A stretch of DNA of 7,129 bases from Pseudomonadota bacterium (GCA_023442215.1 JAEZMP010000326.1:1-7129), one strand, 5' to 3'; positions 1-6,290 are shown, counted from the stretch's first letter. A program made the numbers and translations. The notes: a model not told the origin generated them from the sequence alone.

Positions 1-1935
1 GCTATTGCCAGCAAGTCCTCGCTTCCTGCTGGCACGGTGCAGAAGATACTCGACAGCTATGGCATCGAACCGCAATCGACGCTCCCGCGACGCAAGCATT
101 TACGGATCCGGTCGGTCAGGCTACAGGGCGTCAAGGAAGGAGCAGCGGAGAACGGCCCATTCGACAGCACATTCCGCTTCGGACAGGGCCTGTGGGCAAT
201 TCTCTCAGATCAGAACTCGCGCGGAAAGTCTACGCTGCTCGGCGTGATCCAAGGTGGCATACGCGGAGATTTGCCAGATCGCGTGAAGCCTGACATTTGG
301 CGTTGGTTGAGCCATGTCGAGGTGGTCTTCCAGGCCAACGAGATCGAGCATCGGCTCGTCATCACTAAGAAATCTGGCGACGAGGGACGGGAGGGGCAAG
401 CCGAGTTTGCTCGCAAACAGGGCGAAATCTGGTTTCCGCTTTATGAGGGACCCATAGGCGATCCGCTTGAGCGGGCTATGGAAGACGCCATGCTGGCGGA
501 GTTCGGCTTTGCAAGATTCCATGCTTATAATGACCGGGACGGGAGCCATACCCATGGCTGGCCGGCGATCGCGGCCGCACTTTTCGTCGACGGGCCCGGA
601 AAGGCGATCTTTGGAGAGGTCCTGATCGACGCGATCCCGCTGCGGCTCCTGCAGATGTTCATGGGACTGCCATGGGTCAGTACCTACACGGCAGCGTCGA
701 CGGCACTGAAGCGGGTTCGAGCCAGCAAATCGGAACGCGCGCCCCTCAACAAGGGCTTCCGGGACAGGTTGGCGGCGCGCCTCCGAAAGGTGGAGGAGGC
801 GCTAGAGGAGAAACGTGGGCAGGTTCGGCCGGATATTGATCGCAGCGCCATTCGGGCCCAGATCCTCGTCCTAGACGGAGAGCTGATAGCGCTTCGAAGA
901 GCGGCGGACCGCGCTCGGGATCAGTCGGCGCACCAGGATAGGCAGTGGCAGGGCGCCAAGACACTTTTGGCCGAAACGAGGCGATCTCTGCAGCAACTGA
1001 CGGATGACCGGAACGCCGGGCTCGTATTCCGCTCATTGCGGCCGGTCTGCTGTCCATCCTGTGACGCCGGCATCGATTTGAACCGTCATCAGAGCGCAAG
1101 CGAAAAGGCGATTTGCGCACTGTGCGGCACCGAAGATCGTGACCGGCACGATGAAAGCGGCATCCGCATCAATGATCTCGAAGAGGATGTGAAGGACGCC
1201 ACGTCGCAGGTCGATCTGTTCAAGGACGCCTTCGACCAAGCGAAAGACAACGAGAAGGCGGCTGTTCAGGCTGTTTCCGCGGCCGCGGGTAGGCTGAAGT
1301 CGCTGGAAATGGACCTGTCGTCTGAGGCTGAGGCCGATCTCGAACTGGAAATTCGCGGCCTTGAAGCACAGAAGACCGAGCTCCGGAGTCTCATAGCGGG
1401 TGAGGATGGGGGCGAGCTTGACCAAGGCGACAAAACTGCTCATGACGAGGCCGTTTTGAAGGCGGCGGAAGAGATCACCAAGGAGCTTTACGACGATCTG
1501 GCTCGCGACATTCTTCGGGAGCTTTCTGAAGAAATCACACGCCTGTCTAAACTATTCGGCGTGCAGAATCTCAAAAGCATGGAATGGGGTACGGGCGGAG
1601 CGCTACGCATCATCCAAGGCGCTACGCAGACGAGCTTCGGCAAACTTTCGCCGGGCGAAAATCTCCGTGTGAGAATCGCGGCCGCGCTCGCGATCATCGA
1701 GGTTTCGCGTCGCCGCATGTATGGCCGCCACCCAGGACTTCTTGTCCTCGATAGCCCGGCATCCCAGGAAATGAGCCCCAGTGATTTTGCCACCCTCCTG
1801 TCCTCCGTTCAGGAGGCGATCGAGAGCGCGGACGACATCCAGATTATAGTCGGTGCTGTCGCTCGTCCGCAGCTACTCCAGGTTGTCCCTGGCGACCATA
1901 CGACCCACGCTCAAGACCAGCGATTCCTCTTTTGA
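1..1935 (+). CDS. SMC/Rad50-like ATPase with CxxC-pair coiled-coil arm (5' end outside window)
   Basis: The frame is open to the left edge, so the true start probably lies upstream. Residues are counted from an internal GTG at 37. Seen: an HTH-like stretch spanning that GTG (SSLPAGTVQKILDSYGI), then a P-loop at about 57-66 (SDQNSRGKST). Charged, heptad-like helices follow at about 240-325 and 375-505, flanking two cysteine pairs (C339/C342 and C360/C363). An ABC signature lies at 537-542 (LSPGEN) and a Walker B at 568-574 (LLVLDSP). This order of head, arm, zinc-binding tip, arm and head is that of Rad50/SbcC/SMC-like ATPases, which bind and remodel DNA using ATP. Oddities: Asp58 stands where the first P-loop Gly is expected, Ser573 follows the Walker B Asp instead of Glu, and no H-loop His is seen near 603-610. 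Its stop overlaps the start of the nuclease gene, so the two products probably act together, plausibly in phage or plasmid defence. That role is inference; a DNA-repair role is the alternative. Confidence 0.85.
   Translation, partial: AIASKSSLPAGTVQKILDSYGIEPQSTLPRRKHLRIRSVRLQGVKEGAAENGPFDSTFRFGQGLWAILSDQNSRGKSTLLGVIQGGIRGDLPDRVKPDIWRWLSHVEVVFQANEIEHRLVITKKSGDEGREGQAEFARKQGEIWFPLYEGPIGDPLERAMEDAMLAEFGFARFHAYNDRDGSHTHGWPAIAAALFVDGPGKAIFGEVLIDAIPLRLLQMFMGLPWVSTYTAASTALKRVRASKSERAPLNKGFRDRLAARLRKVEEALEEKRGQVRPDIDRSAIRAQILVLDGELIALRRAADRARDQSAHQDRQWQGAKTLLAETRRSLQQLTDDRNAGLVFRSLRPVCCPSCDAGIDLNRHQSASEKAICALCGTEDRDRHDESGIRINDLEEDVKDATSQVDLFKDAFDQAKDNEKAAVQAVSAAAGRLKSLEMDLSSEAEADLELEIRGLEAQKTELRSLIAGEDGGELDQGDKTAHDEAVLKAAEEITKELYDDLARDILRELSEEITRLSKLFGVQNLKSMEWGTGGALRIIQGATQTSFGKLSPGENLRVRIAAALAIIEVSRRRMYGRHPGLLVLDSPASQEMSPSDFATLLSSVQEAIESADDIQIIVGAVARPQLLQVVPGDHTTHAQDQRFLF
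1932..1935 (+). promoter_or_regulatory. TTGA stop/start overlap (translational coupling)
   Basis: The TGA stop of the ATPase frame (1933-1935) shares bases with a TTG start at 1932-1934 in the next frame. No strong Shine-Dalgarno is seen immediately upstream (the preceding bases are GACCAGCGATTCCTCT), so the second gene probably relies on ribosomes terminating on the first. This supports a fixed-ratio two-protein unit. Confidence 0.6.
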
Positions 1936-3902
1936 CGGCCGCAACCGTGTCGACTAACGCCCTCCTTGACGGGCTCCTGAGTTCCGGAGCTTGGTTCGAC
2001 TTCGGCAATTCCTCGCCCGACGATGTCGCATTGGCGTTGAGCATGCTTGCCGGAGAGGTCGAGGAGGCGAAGCTGTTCGCGGCTCTCGCATCTCACCCTC
2101 GCACCGATTTGACAGAGAAGGCTTTGCTGGCAGCAATCCACGCGACCAATGTTCTCACCATGATGGAGATCGCGTCATGGCTTGGTCGTGGAGGGGTGAT
2201 CGCCCCATCCAGTCGCAAAGCGGTCGGCGAGGCGTTTCGAAAGCGCGCGGCGAATACGTCGGATCACTACGGGGTGCGCGCGCAGGCACTCAAGGCGGCG
2301 ATGATCCTTGCCCAAGGCGACGCCGGATTGAGGTTGCGCCTGCAAGCCGATCTCATCAGCCTCGAGGCTACCGATGACGGCAACTATCTGCGTCATGCAG
2401 CGCGGATCGCAGGCGCTATCCACGCACACGCCCCCCTTGAGGAATTGCGCGAGCTCCTGACGCGTCTCGCGAACGTTAAGGAGGCGACGGACGAAGCACT
2501 TTTCGAGCTTGGCCTCGACGCACTTCGTGCTGGCATGGAGGCGACAACTCCCGAAGCTGCTCTATCGCAATTTCGCCAAGCGCAAGCCTTCTTCGAGCGC
2601 GCGGGACAGGCGTCTGAGAGCCGCATCGATGCCAAGCTCTACAGAAGCTGCCTCAATGTCTTAGTCGATTTCCACACAGGTCATGATGGCGATCTGGCCA
2701 CCTATGTCGAGGCGATCCGGCAAGCCGCCTTCGAGTACACGGCATATCTGATGCGATCAGACGGGGACGCAGAGACCGGCTCCTGGTTGTCGGCCAAGGA
2801 TTGCGAGCGCGTCCACTGGTCGTCGCTCGCGCTGCGGCTTGAAAGTTTGGCCGGTAAGCTCTCCCACTCAGCCTGGATCGGGGTTGCTGCCGCCTTGGAG
2901 GATGAGCTCCTTTCGATTTACACCGCCAGTCGGAGCATGTTTCGACGGAACACGGCTGGCGGCCTCGAGGAGTTGTTACGGCCGCGGATCGTCCGGAGTA
3001 TGCAGAAGGAGCTCCGCTCTCTCGATATTCTGGAACTATGGATCGCCGAAAATTCTTCGTCTGGCTTACTACCGGATGCAGACGCCCTACGAGAGTTGGT
3101 CGTCCACGCCCGAGAAGACCTCGTTACACACCGCCCTTCGGGGGCGGCGGTCGGCAGCTCACCGACCGCCGCCATCATTGAGCGCCTGCCAGCGAGCGAG
3201 CAGGCGACGATCGTGGCGCGGATCGAGGCGGACACGCTATCGATCTTGAATGAGACAGCATCCAGGAGCTTCATTGAGGTTCTGGAGGCCGCGACCAACG
3301 GGCTCATGGAGAATGACGATTACGCAAAGCACGAGGACGCTCGGAGATTCTTCGACGTAGTCCTGCTGCATACGACCCGCTTCCTCGTCGCGCGTCACGA
3401 TTTGAGTGTCGCGACGTTTCCCTTGGTTGCCTACCTGTTCAACCGCAGCACCGATAACCCTCCGCTGGAAGCTGATCTCCAGCACGACTTAATCAATTTC
3501 CTCATGGGCTCGGCACTCGCGCAAATTTGCACCCCAGAAGCGAGAGATCTCGGTGGAGGTCGCGTCGATGTCCTTTTCGCTTTCCGGTGGATGAAAACCA
3601 CGGCCGAGCTCAAGCGATCACTTCCCAAACGATCATCAGATCAGCTCGTTGACGATTACGGCCCCCAAGCAATCGCATATCAAAGTACTAATGTCAGCTT
3701 TGCCATTCTGATGGTTCTCGATCTTTTCGACAGAAAGGGCGCCCAGCCCGACATCAGGGATCAGATCTCGCTTCACCATCGAACCGTAGCGGACAGTTCG
3801 GTCAAGAAAACCGTGGTGCTGTTCCGCGTCCAGGGCAAGCGTCACACACCGTCCGATCTAGGCAAGTCGGCTTTGACGGCGCCGAAATCGAAAATCGCCT
3901 GA
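1932..3902 (+). CDS. Helical protein with C-terminal PD-(D/E)XK nuclease domain, partner of the SMC-like ATPase
   Basis: The 656-residue product starts at TTG 1932, within the TTGA that ends the ATPase gene, which suggests translational coupling. An in-frame GTG at 1947 is the alternative start. Residues 1 to about 505 are almost entirely amphipathic helix, with repeated Ala/Leu/Glu-rich helices reminiscent of alpha-solenoid scaffolds. I recognise no named family there. The C-terminal 150 residues look like a PD-(D/E)XK nuclease: an acidic helix near 512-524 with E513, GGGRVDVLF with D546, AELKR with E559 and K561, then Q571 and a QAIAYQ segment (579-584) typical of the helix after the core. 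The D-x12-E-x-K spacing fits metal-dependent restriction-type endonucleases. No signal peptide or membrane segment is visible, so it is probably cytoplasmic. By context it is likely the DNA-cutting effector governed by the ATPase. The nuclease fold is fairly well supported; the defence role is inferred. Confidence 0.82.
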   Translation: MTAATVSTNALLDGLLSSGAWFDFGNSSPDDVALALSMLAGEVEEAKLFAALASHPRTDLTEKALLAAIHATNVLTMMEIASWLGRGGVIAPSSRKAVGEAFRKRAANTSDHYGVRAQALKAAMILAQGDAGLRLRLQADLISLEATDDGNYLRHAARIAGAIHAHAPLEELRELLTRLANVKEATDEALFELGLDALRAGMEATTPEAALSQFRQAQAFFERAGQASESRIDAKLYRSCLNVLVDFHTGHDGDLATYVEAIRQAAFEYTAYLMRSDGDAETGSWLSAKDCERVHWSSLALRLESLAGKLSHSAWIGVAAALEDELLSIYTASRSMFRRNTAGGLEELLRPRIVRSMQKELRSLDILELWIAENSSSGLLPDADALRELVVHAREDLVTHRPSGAAVGSSPTAAIIERLPASEQATIVARIEADTLSILNETASRSFIEVLEAATNGLMENDDYAKHEDARRFFDVVLLHTTRFLVARHDLSVATFPLVAYLFNRSTDNPPLEADLQHDLINFLMGSALAQICTPEARDLGGGRVDVLFAFRWMKTTAELKRSLPKRSSDQLVDDYGPQAIAYQSTNVSFAILMVLDLFDRKGAQPDIRDQISLHHRTVADSSVKKTVVLFRVQGKRHTPSDLGKSALTAPKSKIA

Positions 3903-3926
3903 ACGAAGCGGTGCCAAAGTAGTCCT

Positions 3927-3943
3927 TCGCGCGACGAGCGCGA
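3927..3943 (+). terminator. Stem-loop after the nuclease gene, weak terminator candidate
   Basis: TCGCGC and GCGCGA form a perfect 6-bp stem around the loop GACGA, 24 bp after the nuclease stop codon. No T-run follows, so it is not a canonical intrinsic terminator. It may end transcription weakly or protect the mRNA 3' end. Confidence 0.3.
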
Positions 3944-4056
3944 CAGATTGAGGGCCGGCAAGAAAAAGAGATGCACGTCTAGTGGACGGCCGGAAACCGG
4001 GCGCTCTTAGACTCGGAATTGGGTCAGCGCCTGCCCTCGACCCGCATTGGCGACAC

Positions 4057-4090
4057 GTCCGCTTTTCGTTCGAAGCTCCCAACAGCGGAC
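4057..4090. repeat. Decayed intergenic inverted repeat (GTCCGCT...AGCGGAC)
   Basis: Perfect 7-bp arms GTCCGCT (4057-4063) and AGCGGAC (4084-4090) flank a 20-bp spacer starting TTTCG. From memory, similar TGTCCGCTTTT/AAGCGGACA sequences recur between genes in alphaproteobacterial genomes, and the flanking bases to about 4180 look like a degraded copy of such an element. Only one copy is in this window, so repetition cannot be shown here. Confidence 0.4.
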
Positions 4091-4221
4091 AGTCTGCCAC
4101 CCGGCCCCGGCTTTGCGGTCGCGCGAAGCTGCATGAACGGCAAGTTTCAGGCGGCGACGGAATCACCTTGAATAGCGACAATGGGGTCGAAAGCTGCCAT
4201 CGCGATCAGGCCGCTTTCAAT

Positions 4222-4241
4222 GCGGGCACGATGCCGCCCGC
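4222..4241 (-). terminator. Hairpin downstream of the iclR-type gene, possible terminator
   Basis: GCGGGC (4222-4227) and GCCCGC (4236-4241) form a perfect 6-bp GC-rich stem with an 8-nt loop, 34 bp beyond the stop codon of the minus-strand regulator gene. No T-tract follows on the minus strand, and on the plus strand only CCCTCCCTTT follows. It could act weakly on either strand. Confidence 0.28.
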
Positions 4242-4275
4242 CCTCCCTTTGACGACTTCCGCCGCCAAGGACCCA

Positions 4276-5004
4276 TCAACCGGAAATGTCGCGGGCGCCG
4301 GCGATGAGTTTCGCGGCGATGTCGGGAATGGTGGCTTCGTTCAGGTCCGTGCGGGGCACGACGAGGACGAGGCAGCCGAGCGCGCGTTTTTCCGGGCTCA
4401 GGATCGGGGCGGCGATGCCGGCGTTGCGCTCGTCCACCTCGCCGACGCTGACCGAATAGCCGCGCTTGCGGATGGCCTTCAGGGTCTTGCGGAACTCGGC
4501 CCAGTCGCGGCCGAGGCCGGCGGCGGCGATCTCGGCGGCATTGGCCAGCATCAGGCTGCGCAGGCGGTGATCCGGCAGGTGCGCGAGGATCGCCTTGCCG
4601 GCCGCGCCGCGCAGAAGCGGCATCGGCCGCCCGCGGTCGTAGCTCGTCAGCACCGTGCGGTCGGGCCACGCCTGGGCGATGCAGACGACGTTCTTGCCGT
4701 AGGAGGCGCAGACCATCAGGTTGCCGTGCACCTCGCGCACCAGCCGGTCCATCACGTCGCCGGCGCGGTGCAGCAGCGGATCGTTGAGGCGGATCTGCCG
4801 GTCGAGCTGGATGATGCGCGCGCCGAGCCCGAAGCCGCCCTCGATGCCGGGGGCGATGAGACCGGCCGAACTCAGCGTCTTCAGATAGCGGTAGGCGGTC
4901 GGGACCGAGCAGTCGAGCGCGGACGCCACCTCCTCGACGGTCACGACCGTGCGGTCCCCGTCGAAGAGATCGAAGATCCCGATCATCCGGCTCAGGCTGT
5001 CCAT
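4276..5004 (-). CDS. IclR-family transcriptional regulator
   Basis: The 242-residue product has the usual IclR length and layout. An N-terminal winged helix-turn-helix occupies about residues 1-60, with the recognition helix near 33-44 (SVPTAYRYLKTL). The C-terminal effector-binding domain carries family hallmarks: RGRPMPLLRGAAGKAILA (124-141), RGYSVSVGEVDERNAGIAAP (181-200) and CLVLVVPR (211-218). It is a DNA-binding regulator of small-molecule catabolism, cytoplasmic, acting as a dimer or tetramer. I chose ATG 5004, preceded by a G-rich stretch (GGCGGGGGG); it places the HTH at the normal distance from the N-terminus. An in-frame TTG at 5025 would add seven residues, and ATG 4986 would shorten it. 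It follows the SDR gene on the same strand and lies one gene away from the sugar-binding protein, so it probably controls that locus. The inducer is not evident. Confidence 0.93.
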   Translation of the reverse strand: MDSLSRMIGIFDLFDGDRTVVTVEEVASALDCSVPTAYRYLKTLSSAGLIAPGIEGGFGLGARIIQLDRQIRLNDPLLHRAGDVMDRLVREVHGNLMVCASYGKNVVCIAQAWPDRTVLTSYDRGRPMPLLRGAAGKAILAHLPDHRLRSLMLANAAEIAAAGLGRDWAEFRKTLKAIRKRGYSVSVGEVDERNAGIAAPILSPEKRALGCLVLVVPRTDLNEATIPDIAAKLIAGARDISG

Positions 5005-5033
5005 CAGCCGATATCCCCCCGCCAAACCACCTG

Positions 5034-5082
5034 GAGCCTATCCCCTTCAGATCGAACCGGTCCGCACGGCAAGGATAGGCTC
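5034..5082. promoter_or_regulatory. 10-bp inverted repeat upstream of the iclR-type gene, operator or hairpin
   Basis: GAGCCTATCC (5034-5043) and GGATAGGCTC (5073-5082) are perfect inverted copies 29 bp apart, starting 30 bp upstream of the chosen ATG. The position suits an autoregulatory operator with two half-sites, or a leader hairpin. The arm centres are 39 bp apart. Confidence 0.5.
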
Positions 5083-5090
5083 AAACTCCT

Positions 5091-5106
5091 GAATCGGGGC
5101 CGATTC
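5091..5106. promoter_or_regulatory. 16-bp palindrome in the SDR-iclR gap
   Basis: GAATCGG GG CCGATTC is a 7+2+7 dyad with perfect arms. It lies 87 bp upstream of the regulator start, next to the 5034-5082 repeat. It is compact enough to be a transcription-factor site for the IclR protein or another regulator. Confidence 0.42.
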
Positions 5107-5132
5107 CTTGTCGGTCGCGATTCGCTGTCGGC

Positions 5133-5148
5133 CGGATGAGGCCATCCG
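5133..5148. repeat. Short perfect hairpin in the SDR-iclR gap
   Basis: CGGATG (5133-5138) and CATCCG (5143-5148) form a 6-bp stem around AGGC. It lies between the larger hairpin at 5172-5209 and the palindrome at 5091-5106, and may be part of the end of the SDR transcript. Confidence 0.3.
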
Positions 5149-5171
5149 ATCGAAAAGCGCCCGAAAGACCC

Positions 5172-5209
5172 CCGCGCCGGCACCGGTGAAGAGTTGGGCG
5201 CCGGCGCGG
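5172..5209 (-). terminator. Strong GC hairpin just after the SDR gene
   Basis: CCGCGCCGGC (5172-5181) and GCCGGCGCGG (5200-5209) form a perfect 10-bp stem with an 18-nt loop, beginning 21 bp past the SDR stop on the minus strand. What follows on that strand is GGGTCTTTCGGGCGCTTTTC, which is only loosely T-rich. It may be a terminator or attenuator that separates SDR from iclR expression, or a transcript-stabilising structure. Confidence 0.45.
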
Positions 5210-5230
5210 CGATGGTCAAGCGACGCCCGG

Positions 5231-6007
5231 TCAATGGATGTGCATACCGCCGTTGATGTCGATCGCGGTGCCGGTCAGGTAGCCCGATTGCGGCGAGGCG
5301 AGGAACAGGCAGACATCGGCGACGTCCTTCGGCGTGCCGAAGCGGCCGAGCGGAATCTGGTCTAGCAGGCGCCGCTTCGTCGCGTCGTCGAACGCGGTCG
5401 CGTTCATGCCGGTGATGATCACGCCGGGATTGACGCAGTTGACGCGGATGCCGCGCGGCCCGAACTCGCGCGCCATGCTCTTCGCCAGCGACAGCACGCC
5501 GCCCTTCGAGGCGGCATAATGCGGGCCGCCGAGCAGGCCGCCGCCGCGCTGCGCCGCGATCGAGGCGATGGCGACGATCCGCCCGCCGTCGGCGAGATGC
5601 GGCAGGGCCGCCTGGGTGAGGTTCAGCATGCCGCGAAGGTTGACGTCGAGCGTCGCCGACCAGTCGTCTGCGCTGATGTCCATGACCTTGCGCGGCTGGG
5701 CGATGCCCGCGTTGCTGACGAGGATGTCGAGCCGGCCGAACCGGTCGAGCGTCGCCGCCACGGCCCGCTCCAGCGCGCCACGGTCGCGCACGTCCGCGGC
5801 CATCGCGAGCGGCGGGACGTGATCCGTCCCCTCCCCGGCCAGCGCGGCTGAAAGCCGGCCGGCCGCCGCGTCGCACGCTTCCTGCCCGAGGTCGACGATC
5901 GTGACCGCCGCACCGGCAGCGAGCAGGGCGCGCGCGATGGCGAACCCGATTCCGGCGGGATGAGCAGCGCCGGTGATGAGCGCGACCTGGCCCTCAAGCT
6001 GTTTCAT
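5231..6007 (-). CDS. Short-chain dehydrogenase/reductase (classical SDR)
   Basis: The 258-residue product has the length of a classical SDR, a cytoplasmic NAD(P)-dependent oxidoreductase acting on alcohols, polyols or keto compounds. Motifs seen: the Rossmann glycine motif TGAAHPAGIG (12-21), two residues longer than TGxxxGIG; Asp39 at the end of strand 2, which favours NAD(H); SNAG (98-101); Asn123; a candidate catalytic Ser149; and YAASK with Tyr164 and Lys168. The C-terminus ends DINGGMHIH, like the usual D-GG tail. ATG 6007 is chosen because GGAGGA (6017 to 6012 on the minus strand) sits four bases before it and the Rossmann fold starts right after. The frame is open further upstream, but that part has no SDR similarity. 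It diverges from the sugar-binding protein gene, so it probably oxidises the imported sugar or polyol or a derivative. The substrate cannot be assigned. Confidence 0.95.
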   Translation of the reverse strand: MKQLEGQVALITGAAHPAGIGFAIARALLAAGAAVTIVDLGQEACDAAAGRLSAALAGEGTDHVPPLAMAADVRDRGALERAVAATLDRFGRLDILVSNAGIAQPRKVMDISADDWSATLDVNLRGMLNLTQAALPHLADGGRIVAIASIAAQRGGGLLGGPHYAASKGGVLSLAKSMAREFGPRGIRVNCVNPGVIITGMNATAFDDATKRRLLDQIPLGRFGTPKDVADVCLFLASPQSGYLTGTAIDINGGMHIH

Positions 6008-6011
6008 GATT

Positions 6012-6017
6012 TCCTCC
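6012..6017 (-). promoter_or_regulatory. Ribosome-binding site of the SDR gene
   Basis: The minus strand reads CGGAGGAAATC directly before ATG 6007, a near-consensus Shine-Dalgarno. It decides the start against the long upstream extension of the frame. Confidence 0.85.
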
Positions 6018-6027
6018 GATTTATCAT

Positions 6028-6043
6028 AATGAGAGAACTCATT
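6028..6043. promoter_or_regulatory. 16-bp palindrome in the SDR promoter/leader, candidate operator
   Basis: AATGAG AGAA CTCATT is a perfect 6+4+6 dyad, 20 bp upstream of the SDR start. A TTGACA-like hexamer lies further upstream on the minus strand (6061-6056), but the best -10 at the usual spacing is poor. The dyad lies where a bound repressor would block SDR expression. Confidence 0.5.
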
Positions 6044-6092
6044 GAAATATCGCGTTGTCAAGCGCCTGTTCGCTGAAGGGCCGCTGAGCGAC

Positions 6093-6116
6093 TTGTGGTG
6101 GAATGCTGCGCCACAA
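6093..6116. repeat. Inverted repeat TTGTGG-N12-CCACAA
   Basis: Perfect 6-bp arms at 6093-6098 and 6111-6116 lie in the middle of the divergent intergenic region. This may be a regulator half-site pair; chance is also possible at this arm length. The remaining bases from about 6117 to 6225 are GC-rich, and I see nothing identifiable in them. Confidence 0.25.
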
Positions 6117-6227
6117 CAACACGAATCCGGCGAGTTTCGCCGCTGCGGCTGCAATGCTCGTGCGCGCTGCCGCTCCGCTGCCGGCGACCCGGCGCCGCTT
6201 GCGCGCGCCGCCATCCTCGCCGCCCAC

Positions 6228-6256
6228 TTGACAGATTGATAATCGTCAAATTTATT
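6228..6256 (+). promoter_or_regulatory. Sigma70-type promoter for the sugar-binding protein gene
   Basis: A perfect TTGACA (6228-6233) is followed after 17 bp by TTTATT (6251-6256), four of six to the -10 consensus. It sits about 40 bp before the ATG, within an abruptly AT-rich stretch. A dyad covers the -35 region: TTGAC (6228-6232) with GTCAA (6244-6248), and inside it GATT (6234-6237) with AATC (6241-6244), shifted by one base. The promoter is therefore probably repressible. Confidence 0.6.
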
Positions 6257-6271
6257 GGATTGCAATAATTT
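6249..6271. promoter_or_regulatory. AT-rich dyad over the -10 region, candidate operator
   Basis: TTATTG (6252-6257) and CAATAA (6263-6268) are perfect arms around GATTG. The symmetry extends outward to 6249-6271 with one mismatch. An 8-bp palindrome ATTGCAAT (6259-6266) lies inside. It overlaps the predicted -10 and transcription start, the classic position of a repressor site. The regulator is not known; the IclR protein nearby is one candidate. Confidence 0.5.
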
Positions 6272-6284
6272 GTCGAAATATGAC

Positions 6285-6290
6285 GGGAGG
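6285..6290 (+). promoter_or_regulatory. Ribosome-binding site of the sugar-binding protein gene
   Basis: GGGAGG stands six bases (AAACCC) before ATG 6297, a near-ideal Shine-Dalgarno and spacing that fixes the start codon. Confidence 0.85.

Larger units (their letters stand above)
3903..4275. other. Gene-poor gap between convergent genes
   Basis: This 373-bp stretch separates the nuclease gene from the 3' end of the iclR-type gene. The open frames crossing it have no recognisable domain, credible start context or ribosome-binding site, so I call no gene. It contains a hairpin just after the nuclease stop, a 'TCCGCTTTT' inverted repeat and a hairpin near the end of the regulator gene, each listed separately. 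I see no tRNA, integrase, transposase or obvious attachment-site duplication. Confidence 0.6.

Noticed and set aside
37..39. GTG as the true start of the ATPase
   Set aside because: The frame is open to the window edge, the GTG lies inside an HTH-like stretch, and no ribosome-binding site precedes it.
1048..1128. Canonical Rad50 zinc hook
   Set aside because: Rad50 has a single CxxC at the hook. Two pairs in one chain fit a zinc ribbon better, so the gene is not named rad50 or sbcC.
1..3902. Direct assignment to Lamassu, Gabija or Wadjet
   Set aside because: The ATPase-plus-nuclease logic is similar, but the nuclease position, the ATPase motifs and the lack of recognisable partner genes in the window do not allow a firm name.
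3982..5139. Long plus-strand open frame of 385 codons
   Set aside because: It lies antisense to the IclR gene, is rich in Ala, Asp, Gly, His and Arg as expected for the antisense of high-GC coding DNA, and has no recognisable domain.
5004..5876. Minus-strand open frame of 290 codons
   Set aside because: It is an Arg/Ala/Pro-rich alternate frame inside the SDR gene and has no domain or ribosome-binding site.
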